Assembly (NCBI GenBank): GCA_002305765.1
Contig: DBQU01000077.1
Location: 1 to 24,203 of the forward strand
DNA length: 24,203 bases
Reading direction: 5' to 3'
Source of the DNA: Deltaproteobacteria bacterium UBA1386
Lineage (GTDB): Bacteria > Desulfobacterota > Syntrophorhabdia > Syntrophorhabdales > Syntrophorhabdaceae
Numbering within the stretch: position 1 is the stretch's first letter; each line of letters begins with the position of its first letter. Positions 7,938-15,664 of this stretch are shown piece by piece. The translations under genes and the position numbers were made by a program. The notes beneath the pieces were generated by a model. That model was not told the origin of the DNA and made no database searches. It worked only from the letters and a program-made list of their open reading frames with translations.

Positions 7938-10900
7938 ATGGAAAACACAGACACTACATTTAAATCCACGGCATTGGAGATCAATCTCGAGCGGACGAGG
8001 GCCACCGTCGAGATACCCGAGAAGTACCGGGTCCTGATGGAGGTCATGGAAGGGCATTACGGTATCCTGAGGCGCCTCGAAGACCTGCTTGTCGAGCTGA
8101 ACCACCCCTTCGTCAACTGGGAGTATGTCCTGGCGCAGCTCAAGGGGCTTTCCATCGGGGACTTCTACGATTTCAACCGTCATGACGACGGGCTTGCGGC
8201 GCTGACGCTTCTCTCCGATATATACACGGACACGATCTCCTCGGCCCGGGACGAACGCGTCCAGGACAGCGCGGTCAGATACCTGTTCGAGTTCGTCAAC
8301 ACGGTCATCGGAAAGAGCGGCGTGAACCTGGAAAGGAACCTGAGCCTGATCTCCTCCATTTTTTCCTCGCTCCTCGAGTACGCCCGCAAGGGGGAGCATC
8401 CCTTTCTGAGGAAGTCCTCGACGTATCTGAAGGCGACTCTGGAACTTCTCCGGGAACACCAGTGCTCCGTCGACTTCATTGTTCTCAGGGACCTCCTTTA
8501 TATAATGTTCCGGGAGACCTACGATTTCTGGACGACACAACCGGACCCTACAGACTGGTACGCCTCCGACGGCGATGATGAAATGGCCCTTGCGGAGTTT
8601 GAGAGGCTCGTCTCTCCTCTTGGCCACGCGCACATGAATGAGCTTCTGGCGCGGGTCGATGAACTCCATGGCGCGACGGTCGCCGGAACGGATGGTGTGT
8701 GGGACTATCTCCATATGCCCGATTACTTTCAGGTGGTGAACGGGTATCTCCTCGTAGCCGATGACCTGGAGCGGTCGGAGGTGTTTCTTGGCAGGAGCTT
8801 TCTCGTAAAACTCGACTTTCTCTTTCACGTCCTCAACGTCCCGGGCCTCATCGACATCCACGCGTCAGGCCTTATAGAGATAAACCGATGCCTGGGGAAG
8901 GTCTTTCAGCAGACGCAGGACCAGGATCTGCACGAGTTCGTGAAGAAGGTCTTCTCCTCCATGAAGCGGACCATCGGGCGCAGCCAGTTCCAGTCGAAGA
9001 TCATAGACTGCATCACGACCCTCGCCAGGGGCGTCTTCGACCAGAACAACCATCCCCTCGTGGATGCCTTCATCGAGGAACTCATCGGGTTCGGGTTCCA
9101 GTACCCCGACATCACCGGTTCCACGTCGGAATGGCAGATCAAGGCCAACCCGTCGCATATCGAGAATATCCGGTCCTGGCTGAGGATAATCGGCTTCCGG
9201 CCGCGATGGACGAAGAGGCTCCTTTCCGCCCTCGTCGTCAATCTCCAGCTGCAGGGTGTCTTCGTCAAGGACACGGACCTCTTCCAGAAGGAGATATCGG
9301 CGTTCTTGAACTCCGATATCACCCCTTCCTATAACCTGGTGAAGCAGCTTCTCAGGCTCTTTCCCATCTTTTTCACCGAGATAGGCGCGGAGGGCGAGCT
9401 CAGGGAGACGTCAACGAACGTCGACGAGCTGTCGGCGCGCAACGACAAGCTCATATTCTTCCTGAGGAAGCAGTCCCACGTGGAGAGCAACAGCCTCCTC
9501 GTTCCCTTCACCGAAGACATCTTCCGGTACTGGGCCACGGGCGACAAGTCCTACATCAAGCCCCATCTGCCCGAAGAGGTATTCGACCAGGTCCGTAGCG
9601 AAGGGGAGTTCTTCGACGATCTCCACATCGCCTTCAAGAACCTGCTCATCCGGGCGAAGGAGGACCCAAGGAATTTCCTGGAATGGGACACGGCGAGGAT
9701 AGCAAAAGAGACCAAGGGGCTGCGCAAGATCAGCGAGAGAGAGCGCGAGCGAGCCCGGCTCATGCTCCGGTACTACCAGCTCATTTACAAGAAATACAAC
9801 CATCAGCACATCGACCTGCTCAGGGACCTCGAGATATCCTGCATCGTCGAGATCCCCAGGATCCGGTCGCTGAAAAGGGCGCTCAAGAGGAAAGACCACT
9901 ACACGGCGCTCAACGTCACACTGGACATGCTGGCGGGTCTCAAGGCGAAGATCCTCTCTCCCGTGAAGACGGACTATTTCGAGAACATATACCACAAAAG
10001 GCATATCGCGGCCGGCATACCGTCCATGTACGGGACATACCGCGAAGAGAAGTTCGAGGCCATGGGGCTTACCTTTCGTCTTGAGAGCCTCGCGACGATG
10101 CTCTTCGACAAGCTCATCCAGTCCCTCAACCTGAAATTCATAACGAAGAGCACGCTCATGAGGATCCATGAGTATCTCTGGCTCTACGTGAAGGCCCTGG
10201 ACGCGGACGGTATAGCGACGGAGGGCCTCGTGTCGAAGATGAGATACATCACGGCCGCCCTCCAGATACGGCAGTTCTCGATAGACCAGTACATAGACAT
10301 ATTCCAGTTCATCTCGAAGCAGATACAGGACATCATCAGGGATTACTACATCAACGCCCACGCGATGAACCTGCCCATCATCATCGGCCAGATCATGGCC
10401 TTGAAGGATGATGGCGACGGGACGGGACAATCGAAGCAGGAGGTCATCTACCGCAATTCGGAGAACTTCATCCGGTCTCTCATAGCCTCGGCTTTCGGGC
10501 TCCAGGTCTTCGACAATTTCATCAACTCGATCACCCGGGCCCTGGGACAGGAACTGGAGAAGTTCAAGGACAACAAGCAGATCCTCAATCTCGTCATGGC
10601 CTACATCCCGGAACTGACCATCTCTCCCATCTACGAGAAGAAGAAGGACATGGACAACCAGGTCCTTATCGGGAACAAGGGGTATTTCCTGAAGGAGATG
10701 GCGTCCCTGGGTTTTCCCGTGCCGCCCGGCTTCATCATCACGACGGAGGTCTTCCGGGGATACGAGGCGGTCACCGGGTACAAGTACATCTTCAAGGACT
10801 TGAGCGCCCGCATCTACAACGAGATACAGGCACTGGAGCGCGTAACGGGGAAGAAGTTCGGCAACCCGCGCAACCCGCTGCTCCTGTCCGTCCGGAGCGG

Positions 10901-12149
10901 CGCCACGATCTCCCTGCCCGGCATGATGCACTCCTTCCTGAACGTGGGGCTCAACGAGACGATAGCCGAGGGTCTCAGCAGGTTCAGGGAATACCGCTGG
11001 GCCGCCTGGGACTCCTACCGGCGGTTCCTCCAGACATGGGGCATGTTCCAGGGCCTCGAGAGGAACATCTTCGACGAGATCATGAACAGCTACAAGCTGA
11101 AGTACAGCGTCTCCAAGAAGATACAGTTCGAGCCCGACCAGATGAGGCAGCTTGCACTTTCCTACAAGAAGGCGATGGAGGACAGGGGCATCGTCATCAG
11201 CAACGACCCGCACAAGCAACTCCAGGAGGCGATCATGCTCGTTTTCGGCTCCTGGTACTCGCAGCAGGCGCGCATCTACCGCCACCAGATGCACGTGTCC
11301 GATGAATGGGGCACGGCCGTCATCGTGCAGACGATGGTCTTCGGGAACCTCAACGAGAACTCCGGGTCCGGCGTCATCTTTACCCGCGACCCCCGGGGGT
11401 CCTCGCAGAACGTGGTCCTCTACGGTGACTTCATATTCGGCGTCCAGGGGGACGATATCGTTTCCGGCCTTGTCGAGACCTATCCCATATCGGAGAAACA
11501 GCGGGTCTCCGAGAAGAGACAGTCCCTCATATCCCTGGAGAAGCGTTTTCCCGAGATATTCGGGGAACTGGTGCGCGTTGCCGAGTTCCTGGTCTATGAG
11601 AAACGATTCAATCACCAGGAGATCGAGTTCACCTTCGAGACGGCAAGCCCGAGGGGCCTTTTCATCCTCCAGACACGGGACATGGTCCAGCGGGGCGCTG
11701 GCAAGGTCGTTTCATTCAAGGACAGCCCGGAGCTCGAGAGGTCGCAGCTCGGGATAGGGATCGGGGTAAGCGGAGGGGCCCTCTCAGGCCGCGTCGTCTA
11801 TTCCGAGGAAGAGATAGAACGCTACCGGCGTGAAAATGTGAAGGAACCCCTCATCCTCATCAGGCCCGACACCGTGCCCGATGACGTGGGTATCATCCTC
11901 AAGGTCGAAGGCATCCTAACGGCCCGAGGAGGAGGCACGTCCCATGCCGCCGTCACCATCCCCCAGCTCAACAAGGTGGGGGTCGTCGGTTTCTCGAAGC
12001 TCCACGTCTACGAGACGGAGGCGTACAGCACCTGCGACGGCAATGTCATCAAGGGCGGGGACCACATCAGCATAGACGGCTGGACCGGCGCCGTCTACCT
12101 CGGCAAACACGACATAGAGAAAGAGGAGTCGTACAAGATAACACTGTAG
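7938..12149 (+). CDS. Giant PEP synthase/PPDK-like protein: ATP-grasp plus phosphohistidine domain, no PEP barrel
   Basis: A 1403-residue protein. The C-terminal third is recognisable: a PPDK/PEP-synthase ATP-binding domain (about 905-1260) with GNKGYFLKEMASLGFPVPPGF, SVRSGATISLPGMM and GVIFTRDP, then a swivelling phosphohistidine domain (about 1270-1395) with GGGTSHAAV, in which H1336 is the expected phospho-carrier. The chain ends shortly after, so the TIM-barrel PEP/pyruvate-binding domain is missing. The first ~890 residues are helical and charged and match no family I know. It could be a dikinase of an unusual acceptor, like glucan water dikinase or rifampicin phosphotransferase. No Shine-Dalgarno precedes the ATG at 7938. 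Weak TTTACT/TAATCT boxes (7902-7930) would place the transcript start at about the ATG. Confidence 0.8.
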   Translation: MENTDTTFKSTALEINLERTRATVEIPEKYRVLMEVMEGHYGILRRLEDLLVELNHPFVNWEYVLAQLKGLSIGDFYDFNRHDDGLAALTLLSDIYTDTISSARDERVQDSAVRYLFEFVNTVIGKSGVNLERNLSLISSIFSSLLEYARKGEHPFLRKSSTYLKATLELLREHQCSVDFIVLRDLLYIMFRETYDFWTTQPDPTDWYASDGDDEMALAEFERLVSPLGHAHMNELLARVDELHGATVAGTDGVWDYLHMPDYFQVVNGYLLVADDLERSEVFLGRSFLVKLDFLFHVLNVPGLIDIHASGLIEINRCLGKVFQQTQDQDLHEFVKKVFSSMKRTIGRSQFQSKIIDCITTLARGVFDQNNHPLVDAFIEELIGFGFQYPDITGSTSEWQIKANPSHIENIRSWLRIIGFRPRWTKRLLSALVVNLQLQGVFVKDTDLFQKEISAFLNSDITPSYNLVKQLLRLFPIFFTEIGAEGELRETSTNVDELSARNDKLIFFLRKQSHVESNSLLVPFTEDIFRYWATGDKSYIKPHLPEEVFDQVRSEGEFFDDLHIAFKNLLIRAKEDPRNFLEWDTARIAKETKGLRKISERERERARLMLRYYQLIYKKYNHQHIDLLRDLEISCIVEIPRIRSLKRALKRKDHYTALNVTLDMLAGLKAKILSPVKTDYFENIYHKRHIAAGIPSMYGTYREEKFEAMGLTFRLESLATMLFDKLIQSLNLKFITKSTLMRIHEYLWLYVKALDADGIATEGLVSKMRYITAALQIRQFSIDQYIDIFQFISKQIQDIIRDYYINAHAMNLPIIIGQIMALKDDGDGTGQSKQEVIYRNSENFIRSLIASAFGLQVFDNFINSITRALGQELEKFKDNKQILNLVMAYIPELTISPIYEKKKDMDNQVLIGNKGYFLKEMASLGFPVPPGFIITTEVFRGYEAVTGYKYIFKDLSARIYNEIQALERVTGKKFGNPRNPLLLSVRSGATISLPGMMHSFLNVGLNETIAEGLSRFREYRWAAWDSYRRFLQTWGMFQGLERNIFDEIMNSYKLKYSVSKKIQFEPDQMRQLALSYKKAMEDRGIVISNDPHKQLQEAIMLVFGSWYSQQARIYRHQMHVSDEWGTAVIVQTMVFGNLNENSGSGVIFTRDPRGSSQNVVLYGDFIFGVQGDDIVSGLVETYPISEKQRVSEKRQSLISLEKRFPEIFGELVRVAEFLVYEKRFNHQEIEFTFETASPRGLFILQTRDMVQRGAGKVVSFKDSPELERSQLGIGIGVSGGALSGRVVYSEEEIERYRRENVKEPLILIRPDTVPDDVGIILKVEGILTARGGGTSHAAVTIPQLNKVGVVGFSKLHVYETEAYSTCDGNVIKGGDHISIDGWTGAVYLGKHDIEKEESYKITL

Positions 12150-12156
12150 AGAGACG

Positions 12157-12292
12157 GTTTTAAGTTTTAGGTTTTAAGTTTTAAGTGAAAGACGAGAAGA
12201 AAAGAGCGGCCCCGGTTGTTACCCTCCGGAGCCGCTCTTTATGTCTTTGTTTTTGTTGTTCTGCTTAAAACTTAAAACCTAAAACTTAAAAC
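12157..12292. repeat. 29-bp perfect inverted repeat flanking a terminator
   Basis: The left arm 12157-12185 and right arm 12264-12292 are exact reverse complements over 29 bp. Each arm is itself a tandem of a TTTTAAG/TTTTAGG heptamer-like unit. The arms enclose a GC-rich terminator stem (12201-12240) between two convergent genes, giving a 136-bp unit that could fold into one long cruciform. It may be a small dispersed repeat (MITE- or REP-like). Confidence 0.85.
12201..12240. terminator. Bidirectional intrinsic terminator between PPDK-like gene and gap
   Basis: AAAGAGCGGC (12201-12210) pairs perfectly with GCCGCTCTTT (12231-12240). A further CCGG/CCGG inner stem (12212-12215 with 12226-12229) extends it. 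Short A and T tracts flank the stem on both sides, so it can stop transcription from either of the convergent genes. Confidence 0.85.
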
Positions 12293-12297
12293 TGTTT

Positions 12298-13575
12298 CTA
12301 AGCCATGCTTTTGTGTAAGTAAACGGCCAGGTCGCCCATTCTGTTGGTGTAGCTGCCGTATTCGTTGTCGTACCATCCGAAGATCTTCGCGTGGACGACG
12401 GGTACCCGGATGTTCCCCTTGGGAGCTGCCTTGAGGAGCTCCTCCGGTACGTTCGGGATGCCGGCGACGTCGACGTCGATGAAGGCGGTTCTCGTGTGGT
12501 TGAACTGGCCCTCGATGACGATGGCGGCGTCCGTGCCGATGAGGTCCGTGGAGACGTTCTGTTCCGTGGAGAAGATGACGAGGTTTTCGGGGTCGTTGTC
12601 CGCGGCCTTCTGGTAGATCTCGTTGAGCATCCTGGTGGTCACGGGCTCCTTCTTGCCATCCGCCCCCGCCCGGGTCTGGAAGGTGCAGTTGAGAACGATC
12701 AAAGACTCCGTGTTCGTCGGGACGCGGATCGAATCGGCCATGAACCCGATGTCCTTCACTTCGGGTATGACCTGGATGAGGGCCGCCGCGGCGTTCGTGG
12801 AGGTGAGGATTATGTTGTTCAAGGTGCTGCGGTTCTTCCTCATGTCCTTTTCCCCGGCCTTCGGCGTCTTGTCGAGGATGCTCTGGGAATTCGTCACGGC
12901 GTGCACCGTGGACATCGAGGCGGTGAGGATCTTGCTCGTTGCCGCGTTGTTGAGGAGCGGTTTTATCATGTGCGCGAGGCCCGTCGTGGTGCAGGACGCG
13001 GCGGAGAGCACCTTGTGCTTTTTGAAATCGAAGGCGGTGTGGTTGATCCCGTAGATGAGGGTCACGCAATCGTCGGGCGCCGACAGGGCCTTGTTCTTGA
13101 TCTTGAAGGCCGAAGAATTGATGACCGCTTTGGCTCCGCTTGCGAGGTGCCCTCTTATGGACCCGCCCTTGTCGTCAGCGGCGATGGTGGGGTCCTGGAA
13201 CTTGCCGGTGCACTCGAGGACAAGGTCGACAGAGTGGTCGCGCCATCCGATCTCCGCGGGATTGCGGTTCTCCCTCAAGATGGTGACGGGGATGCCGTCG
13301 ATGAGCAGTTTTCCCTTCTTCTCGTCCACGATCTCTATGATCCTCTTTGACTTGATGCCATAGAGGAAACGATGGATGCTTCCGTACGTTGCATCCTTCT
13401 CGATGATCTGGGCAATCGCGGGAATGCCGTTGCCTACATCACGACCGAGGTTGACAACGATCTCCTGAAAGTATTTGCGGCTGACGTGATGCCACAGCGA
13501 CAGTTTTCCTATCCTTCCAAGGCTGTTGATTCCAAGAACGGGGCGTTTGTTTTCGAACACTTCAACTTTACCCAT
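12298..13575 (-). CDS. gap: Glyceraldehyde-3-phosphate dehydrogenase, long form
   Basis: An NAD(P)-dependent enzyme of glycolysis/gluconeogenesis converting glyceraldehyde 3-phosphate and phosphate to 1,3-bisphosphoglycerate. At 425 residues it is about 90 longer than classical GAPDH. Catalytic C195 sits in SAASCTTTGLAHM, with H225 in STVHAVTNS. The dinucleotide motif is GINSLGRIGK rather than the usual GINGFGRIG. The C-terminal WYDNEYGSYTNRM is canonical. The region before the cysteine (about 150-180) departs from the usual VISAP pattern. AGGAGG lies 8 nt before the ATG. It is monocistronic and convergent with the PPDK-like gene, and both act on three-carbon metabolism. Cofactor preference cannot be read. 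Confidence 0.92.
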   Translation of the reverse strand: MGKVEVFENKRPVLGINSLGRIGKLSLWHHVSRKYFQEIVVNLGRDVGNGIPAIAQIIEKDATYGSIHRFLYGIKSKRIIEIVDEKKGKLLIDGIPVTILRENRNPAEIGWRDHSVDLVLECTGKFQDPTIAADDKGGSIRGHLASGAKAVINSSAFKIKNKALSAPDDCVTLIYGINHTAFDFKKHKVLSAASCTTTGLAHMIKPLLNNAATSKILTASMSTVHAVTNSQSILDKTPKAGEKDMRKNRSTLNNIILTSTNAAAALIQVIPEVKDIGFMADSIRVPTNTESLIVLNCTFQTRAGADGKKEPVTTRMLNEIYQKAADNDPENLVIFSTEQNVSTDLIGTDAAIVIEGQFNHTRTAFIDVDVAGIPNVPEELLKAAPKGNIRVPVVHAKIFGWYDNEYGSYTNRMGDLAVYLHKSMA

Positions 13576-13719
13576 GGTGATACCTCCTGTGTGTAGTGCG
13601 AAACCTGAGTGATGTGGGGTGTATACTCATTCCAAGAAAGGATTCTCCCTTTCGAAGCGAGAGGCACGCCCGGTGACGGAGACTAAGAGAGAACAACTGG
13701 GTGCCTTCTCAGAAATTCA

Positions 13720-13748
13720 AATATATCAAAATTTTACGACCAAGTCAA
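13720..13748 (-). promoter_or_regulatory. Sigma-70 promoter of gap
   Basis: On the - strand TTGACT (13743-13748) and TATATT (13720-13725) are separated by 17 bp. The transcript would start near 13713, giving an untranslated leader of roughly 137 nt before the gap start. No other gene lies in this stretch. Confidence 0.7.
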
Positions 13749-13819
13749 CGATGGGAGCGGTCGTGTTAACCATTTGTTCGGCGCCGGAAAGCCGCCTGCG
13801 CCACCGGCAACGGTTTCTA

Positions 13820-13848
13820 TTGAAAAGAAGGCGTGAAATGTTTATAAT
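13820..13848 (+). promoter_or_regulatory. Sigma-70 promoter of tRNA-Arg
   Basis: TTGAAA (13820-13825), a 17-bp spacer and perfect TATAAT (13843-13848). The expected start near 13855 is 4 nt before the mature tRNA 5' end. Confidence 0.8.
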
Positions 13849-13858
13849 CAAAAACCTT

Positions 13859-13932
13859 GCCCCCGTAGCTCAGGTGGATAGAGCAATGGATTCCTAATCC
13901 ATGTGCCGCATGTTCGAGTCATGCCGGGGGCA
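13859..13932 (+). tRNA. tRNA-Arg (anticodon CCU)
   Basis: A cloverleaf is traced by hand. The acceptor stem is GCCCCCG (13859-13865) with CGGGGGC (13925-13931) and discriminator A13932. The D stem is GCTC/GAGC (13868-13871, 13881-13884). The anticodon stem is ATGGA/TCCAT (13886-13890, 13898-13902) with loop TTCCTAA and anticodon CCU (13893-13895), reading AGG. The variable loop is GTGCC, and the T stem GCATG/CATGC encloses TTCGAGT. CCA is not encoded. It is the integration target: the 3' part from 13890 is duplicated at 24122-24166, so the gene stays whole after insertion. Confidence 0.96.
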
Positions 13933-13934
13933 TT
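13890..13934 (+). repeat. attL: 45-bp direct repeat inside tRNA-Arg
   Basis: Identical over 45 bp to 24122-24166. It starts at the last base of the 5' anticodon stem and runs 2 bp past the tRNA end. Sequence to the left is chromosome; sequence to the right is element. Confidence 0.95.
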
Positions 13935-13952
13935 GATATAAGCCATTTTACG

Positions 13953-13980
13953 AGGGGCCTCATATTGAGGCCCCTAATTT
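13953..13980 (+). terminator. Terminator just inside the element, downstream of tRNA-Arg
   Basis: AGGGGCCTCA (13953-13962), TAT loop, TGAGGCCCCT (13966-13975): a perfect 10-bp stem followed by AATTTT. It would end tRNA transcripts. It lies beyond the att repeat, so the element supplies it. In the other direction it lies right after the 244-residue gene but has no T-run. Confidence 0.75.
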
Positions 13981-13981
13981 T

Positions 13982-14716
13982 CTACTCTCCTGATACCGAT
14001 TCGTTGAGATAAGTTGAGAGTAGGGGATTGACCACCAGCGTTCCTCGCTCGTTTGGACTGATGCCTATCTGCATGACTTCCTTCGTTAACGTGAAAGCTG
14101 CCCCGAAACAGCCCGCAGCGTCAGGCTGACTACCTTTTGTTGCGGCGCTCCAAATATGAAAGTAATCTCGCCGCCTTACACGAAGTATGTCGAACAGCCT
14201 TGCCTGGTCGGAGGTAATGGCGCCGAATGTCCGAAGCACCTCGATCCGCCGTTCCTGACCTAGCTTTTCGAATGTCCTTCCGAAGAGACCTTTTTCGAAT
14301 TCCTCTGTTACTCGGCCCTTATTGTGGTTGATCGGGGTGATTTGCCAGACGAGCTGCGCCAGCATCTCTCCGATATGAGCACACAGTTCGATTGCTGCCA
14401 GGAATTCGCCGAGGCAATAACAACGTTTCGCAGACCTCAAGGGCGTTATCAGCTTCTCATAAAGCTTTTCGCTATAAGGAAGAATTGGCATGTAAAGCTC
14501 GGGTGTAGACAAATCGCAGTACCGTTCAAGGATTTCGCCAGGAAGGTGCTCCAAGGGTAGCCCGATAACTGATTCTATGTGTTCCGCCTTCATGTCTGCG
14601 ACGGGGCCTTTACCCTGCAGAAGGGCCGGTATCTCACCCCGATCTAGGGGAATACCAAGCTGGTTGAACATCACTTGAATCTTGTTCCTCCTACTTTCGG
14701 TTACCGTGTCATTCAT
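13982..14716 (-). CDS. Cargo protein, unknown; possible HEPN/DUF4145-like
   Basis: A 244-residue soluble protein I cannot place by name. A helix around residues 100-120 (GEFLAAIELCAHIGEMLAQL) and a later RVRRRDYFHIWSA (about 180-192) resemble the two key helices of HEPN-type domains, whose RNase members carry an R-x4-6-H motif; RRDYFH fits R-x4-H. HEPN proteins are frequent in toxin and anti-phage systems. This match is by eye and tentative. It is the last gene before the tRNA end of the element and is separated from the 151-residue gene by its own terminator, so it is probably a single-gene unit. AGGG lies about 10 nt upstream of the ATG. It could equally be a non-enzymatic helical protein. 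Confidence 0.6.
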   Translation of the reverse strand: MNDTVTESRRNKIQVMFNQLGIPLDRGEIPALLQGKGPVADMKAEHIESVIGLPLEHLPGEILERYCDLSTPELYMPILPYSEKLYEKLITPLRSAKRCYCLGEFLAAIELCAHIGEMLAQLVWQITPINHNKGRVTEEFEKGLFGRTFEKLGQERRIEVLRTFGAITSDQARLFDILRVRRRDYFHIWSAATKGSQPDAAGCFGAAFTLTKEVMQIGISPNERGTLVVNPLLSTYLNESVSGE

Positions 14717-14737
14717 TGGATAGCACCCTCTCTTTTG

Positions 14738-14757
14738 CTCCTATTGTGACATAGGAG
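14738..14757. promoter_or_regulatory. Inverted repeat upstream of the 244-residue gene
   Basis: CTCCTAT (14738-14744), TGTGAC, ATAGGAG (14751-14757): a perfect 7-bp inverted repeat 22 bp upstream of the start at 14716. It could be an operator or a leader hairpin. No T-run follows, so it is not a terminator. Confidence 0.4.
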
Positions 14758-14770
14758 AAGGTTTCTTGAA

Positions 14771-14797
14771 AGAAAACTCCCCTGGTTTCCCATGGGA
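14771..14797 (-). terminator. Intrinsic terminator with GAAA tetraloop after the 151-residue gene
   Basis: On the - strand UCCC-A-UGG, a GAAA loop, then CCA-G-GGGA: eight positions with one A.G mismatch, followed by GTTTTCTTTC. It lies 11 bp after the stop at 14808 and has the same GAAA-loop design as the terminator at 15313-15339. Confidence 0.7.
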
Positions 14798-14807
14798 CCG
14801 CGCCGCG

Positions 14808-15263
14808 CTAAAGGTTTCCGCAGACAAACTTCGCGATTTCTGCAAGGCGTTTGCACCTGTACGAAGTGGCCGAAACACTGATCCACTCCTCTGAACCATC
14901 AGGCTGAAATCTTAGGGTGATTGATGAATTCTCGTTGGTTTGTCCGGGGCGGATGGGTGAATAGTCATCTAGATTTACTTCGATGTGCCCTTTGAGCCTA
15001 GGCACCTTATATATGCTGAACGCGCTGGATTCTCTTATGGCGTTCGATTGTATGTCCGCGATTGAGGCGATAAACCTCGACGAGAATAACCACAGGTCTT
15101 TATCCCAGTAAAGATAGTACGCTGCCTTGTCGGTGGTGATACTTTCGAAGATATCAATGCAGTGGAGAATATTAATCCTCGCAAGGGACCCATGGTTCAA
15201 CTTGAAATCCTCCTCAACGTCGTTGCGGACATCTCTTACCAGTGCTTCATCGTTCATGACCAA
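14808..15263 (-). CDS. Cargo protein, unknown (151 residues)
   Basis: A 151-residue acidic soluble protein that I do not recognise. It begins MVMNDEALVRDVRNDVEEDF and has a mixed helix-strand composition, with aromatic-rich stretches (AAYYLYWDKDLWLFSSRF, about 47-64) and a C-terminal half rich in beta-like segments (SSITLRFQPDGSEEWISVSA). There is no signal peptide or membrane helix. The ATG at 15263 has an alternative three codons in (MNDE). A GGGGG run about 3-7 nt upstream is the only ribosome-binding candidate. It lies between two GAAA-loop terminators and is therefore probably its own transcript. Confidence 0.6.
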   Translation of the reverse strand: MVMNDEALVRDVRNDVEEDFKLNHGSLARINILHCIDIFESITTDKAAYYLYWDKDLWLFSSRFIASIADIQSNAIRESSAFSIYKVPRLKGHIEVNLDDYSPIRPGQTNENSSITLRFQPDGSEEWISVSATSYRCKRLAEIAKFVCGNL

Positions 15264-15312
15264 CCCCCTTAATGTTTCTCACATTCTCACAAATTGTGTG
15301 ATTTATGGCAAC

Positions 15313-15339
15313 AAAAAGCCCCCCGGTTTCCCAGGGGGC
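15313..15339 (-). terminator. Strong intrinsic terminator with GAAA tetraloop
   Basis: Read on the - strand: GCCCCCUGG, GAAA loop, CCGGGGGGC, then TTTTT. Nine pairs including one G.U, a stable tetraloop and a U-run give a textbook rho-independent terminator. It closes the two-gene unit 15901-15396. Confidence 0.88.
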
Positions 15340-15395
15340 AAATGCGGTGGCGGTGAAGGGTTTGACACCCTCAGCCCCCTCGAGTACATACAGTA

Positions 15396-15653
15396 TCAAC
15401 GGTTGCCGATCGGCGCGATGTTCACGGTCCTGCCTCCCTGTTCGACCGCATCGCCGGCAAGCTCGAAGATCCTCTCCATCGCCTCTTTCGCCGCGGTGAC
15501 GGCCTTCGTCAGATCGGGTATGACGTAAGTGGCTTGGTCGGCGCTCCCGTCCCAGCCTTCCGTAAGCCATGTCTCGGCCAGGATGAGGCCGCCCATGACG
15601 TTCGTTATTTCGACCTGAATTTCTTCCAAAACGTCTTTCCTTTCCTCTGCCAT
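15396..15653 (-). CDS. Small acidic helical protein, unknown
   Basis: An 85-residue protein of unknown function: acidic and helical (EERKDVLEEIQVEITNVMGG), with a tryptophan pair around residues 29-34 (ETWLTEGWDG) and a C-terminal VNIAPIGNR. The frame is open four codons further up (15665, overlapping the previous stop as TAATG), but GGAGG lies 6 nt before the ATG at 15653, so that start is preferred. It is co-transcribed with the upstream 78-residue gene and ends before a strong terminator. The pair is physically coupled, so the two may act together. Confidence 0.6.
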   Translation of the reverse strand: MAEERKDVLEEIQVEITNVMGGLILAETWLTEGWDGSADQATYVIPDLTKAVTAAKEAMERIFELAGDAVEQGGRTVNIAPIGNR

Positions 15654-15664
15654 GGTTTCCTCCA

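Noticed and set aside
9411..11615. 734-codon open frame on the - strand inside the PPDK-like gene
   Set aside because: It is antisense to a gene with clear domain motifs. Its translation is rich in repeated L, E, D and R with no recognisable motif, as expected from GC-rich codon shadowing.
12391..13350. 319-codon + strand frame across gap
   Set aside because: Antisense of GAPDH; the product is arginine/glycine/valine-rich shadow sequence.
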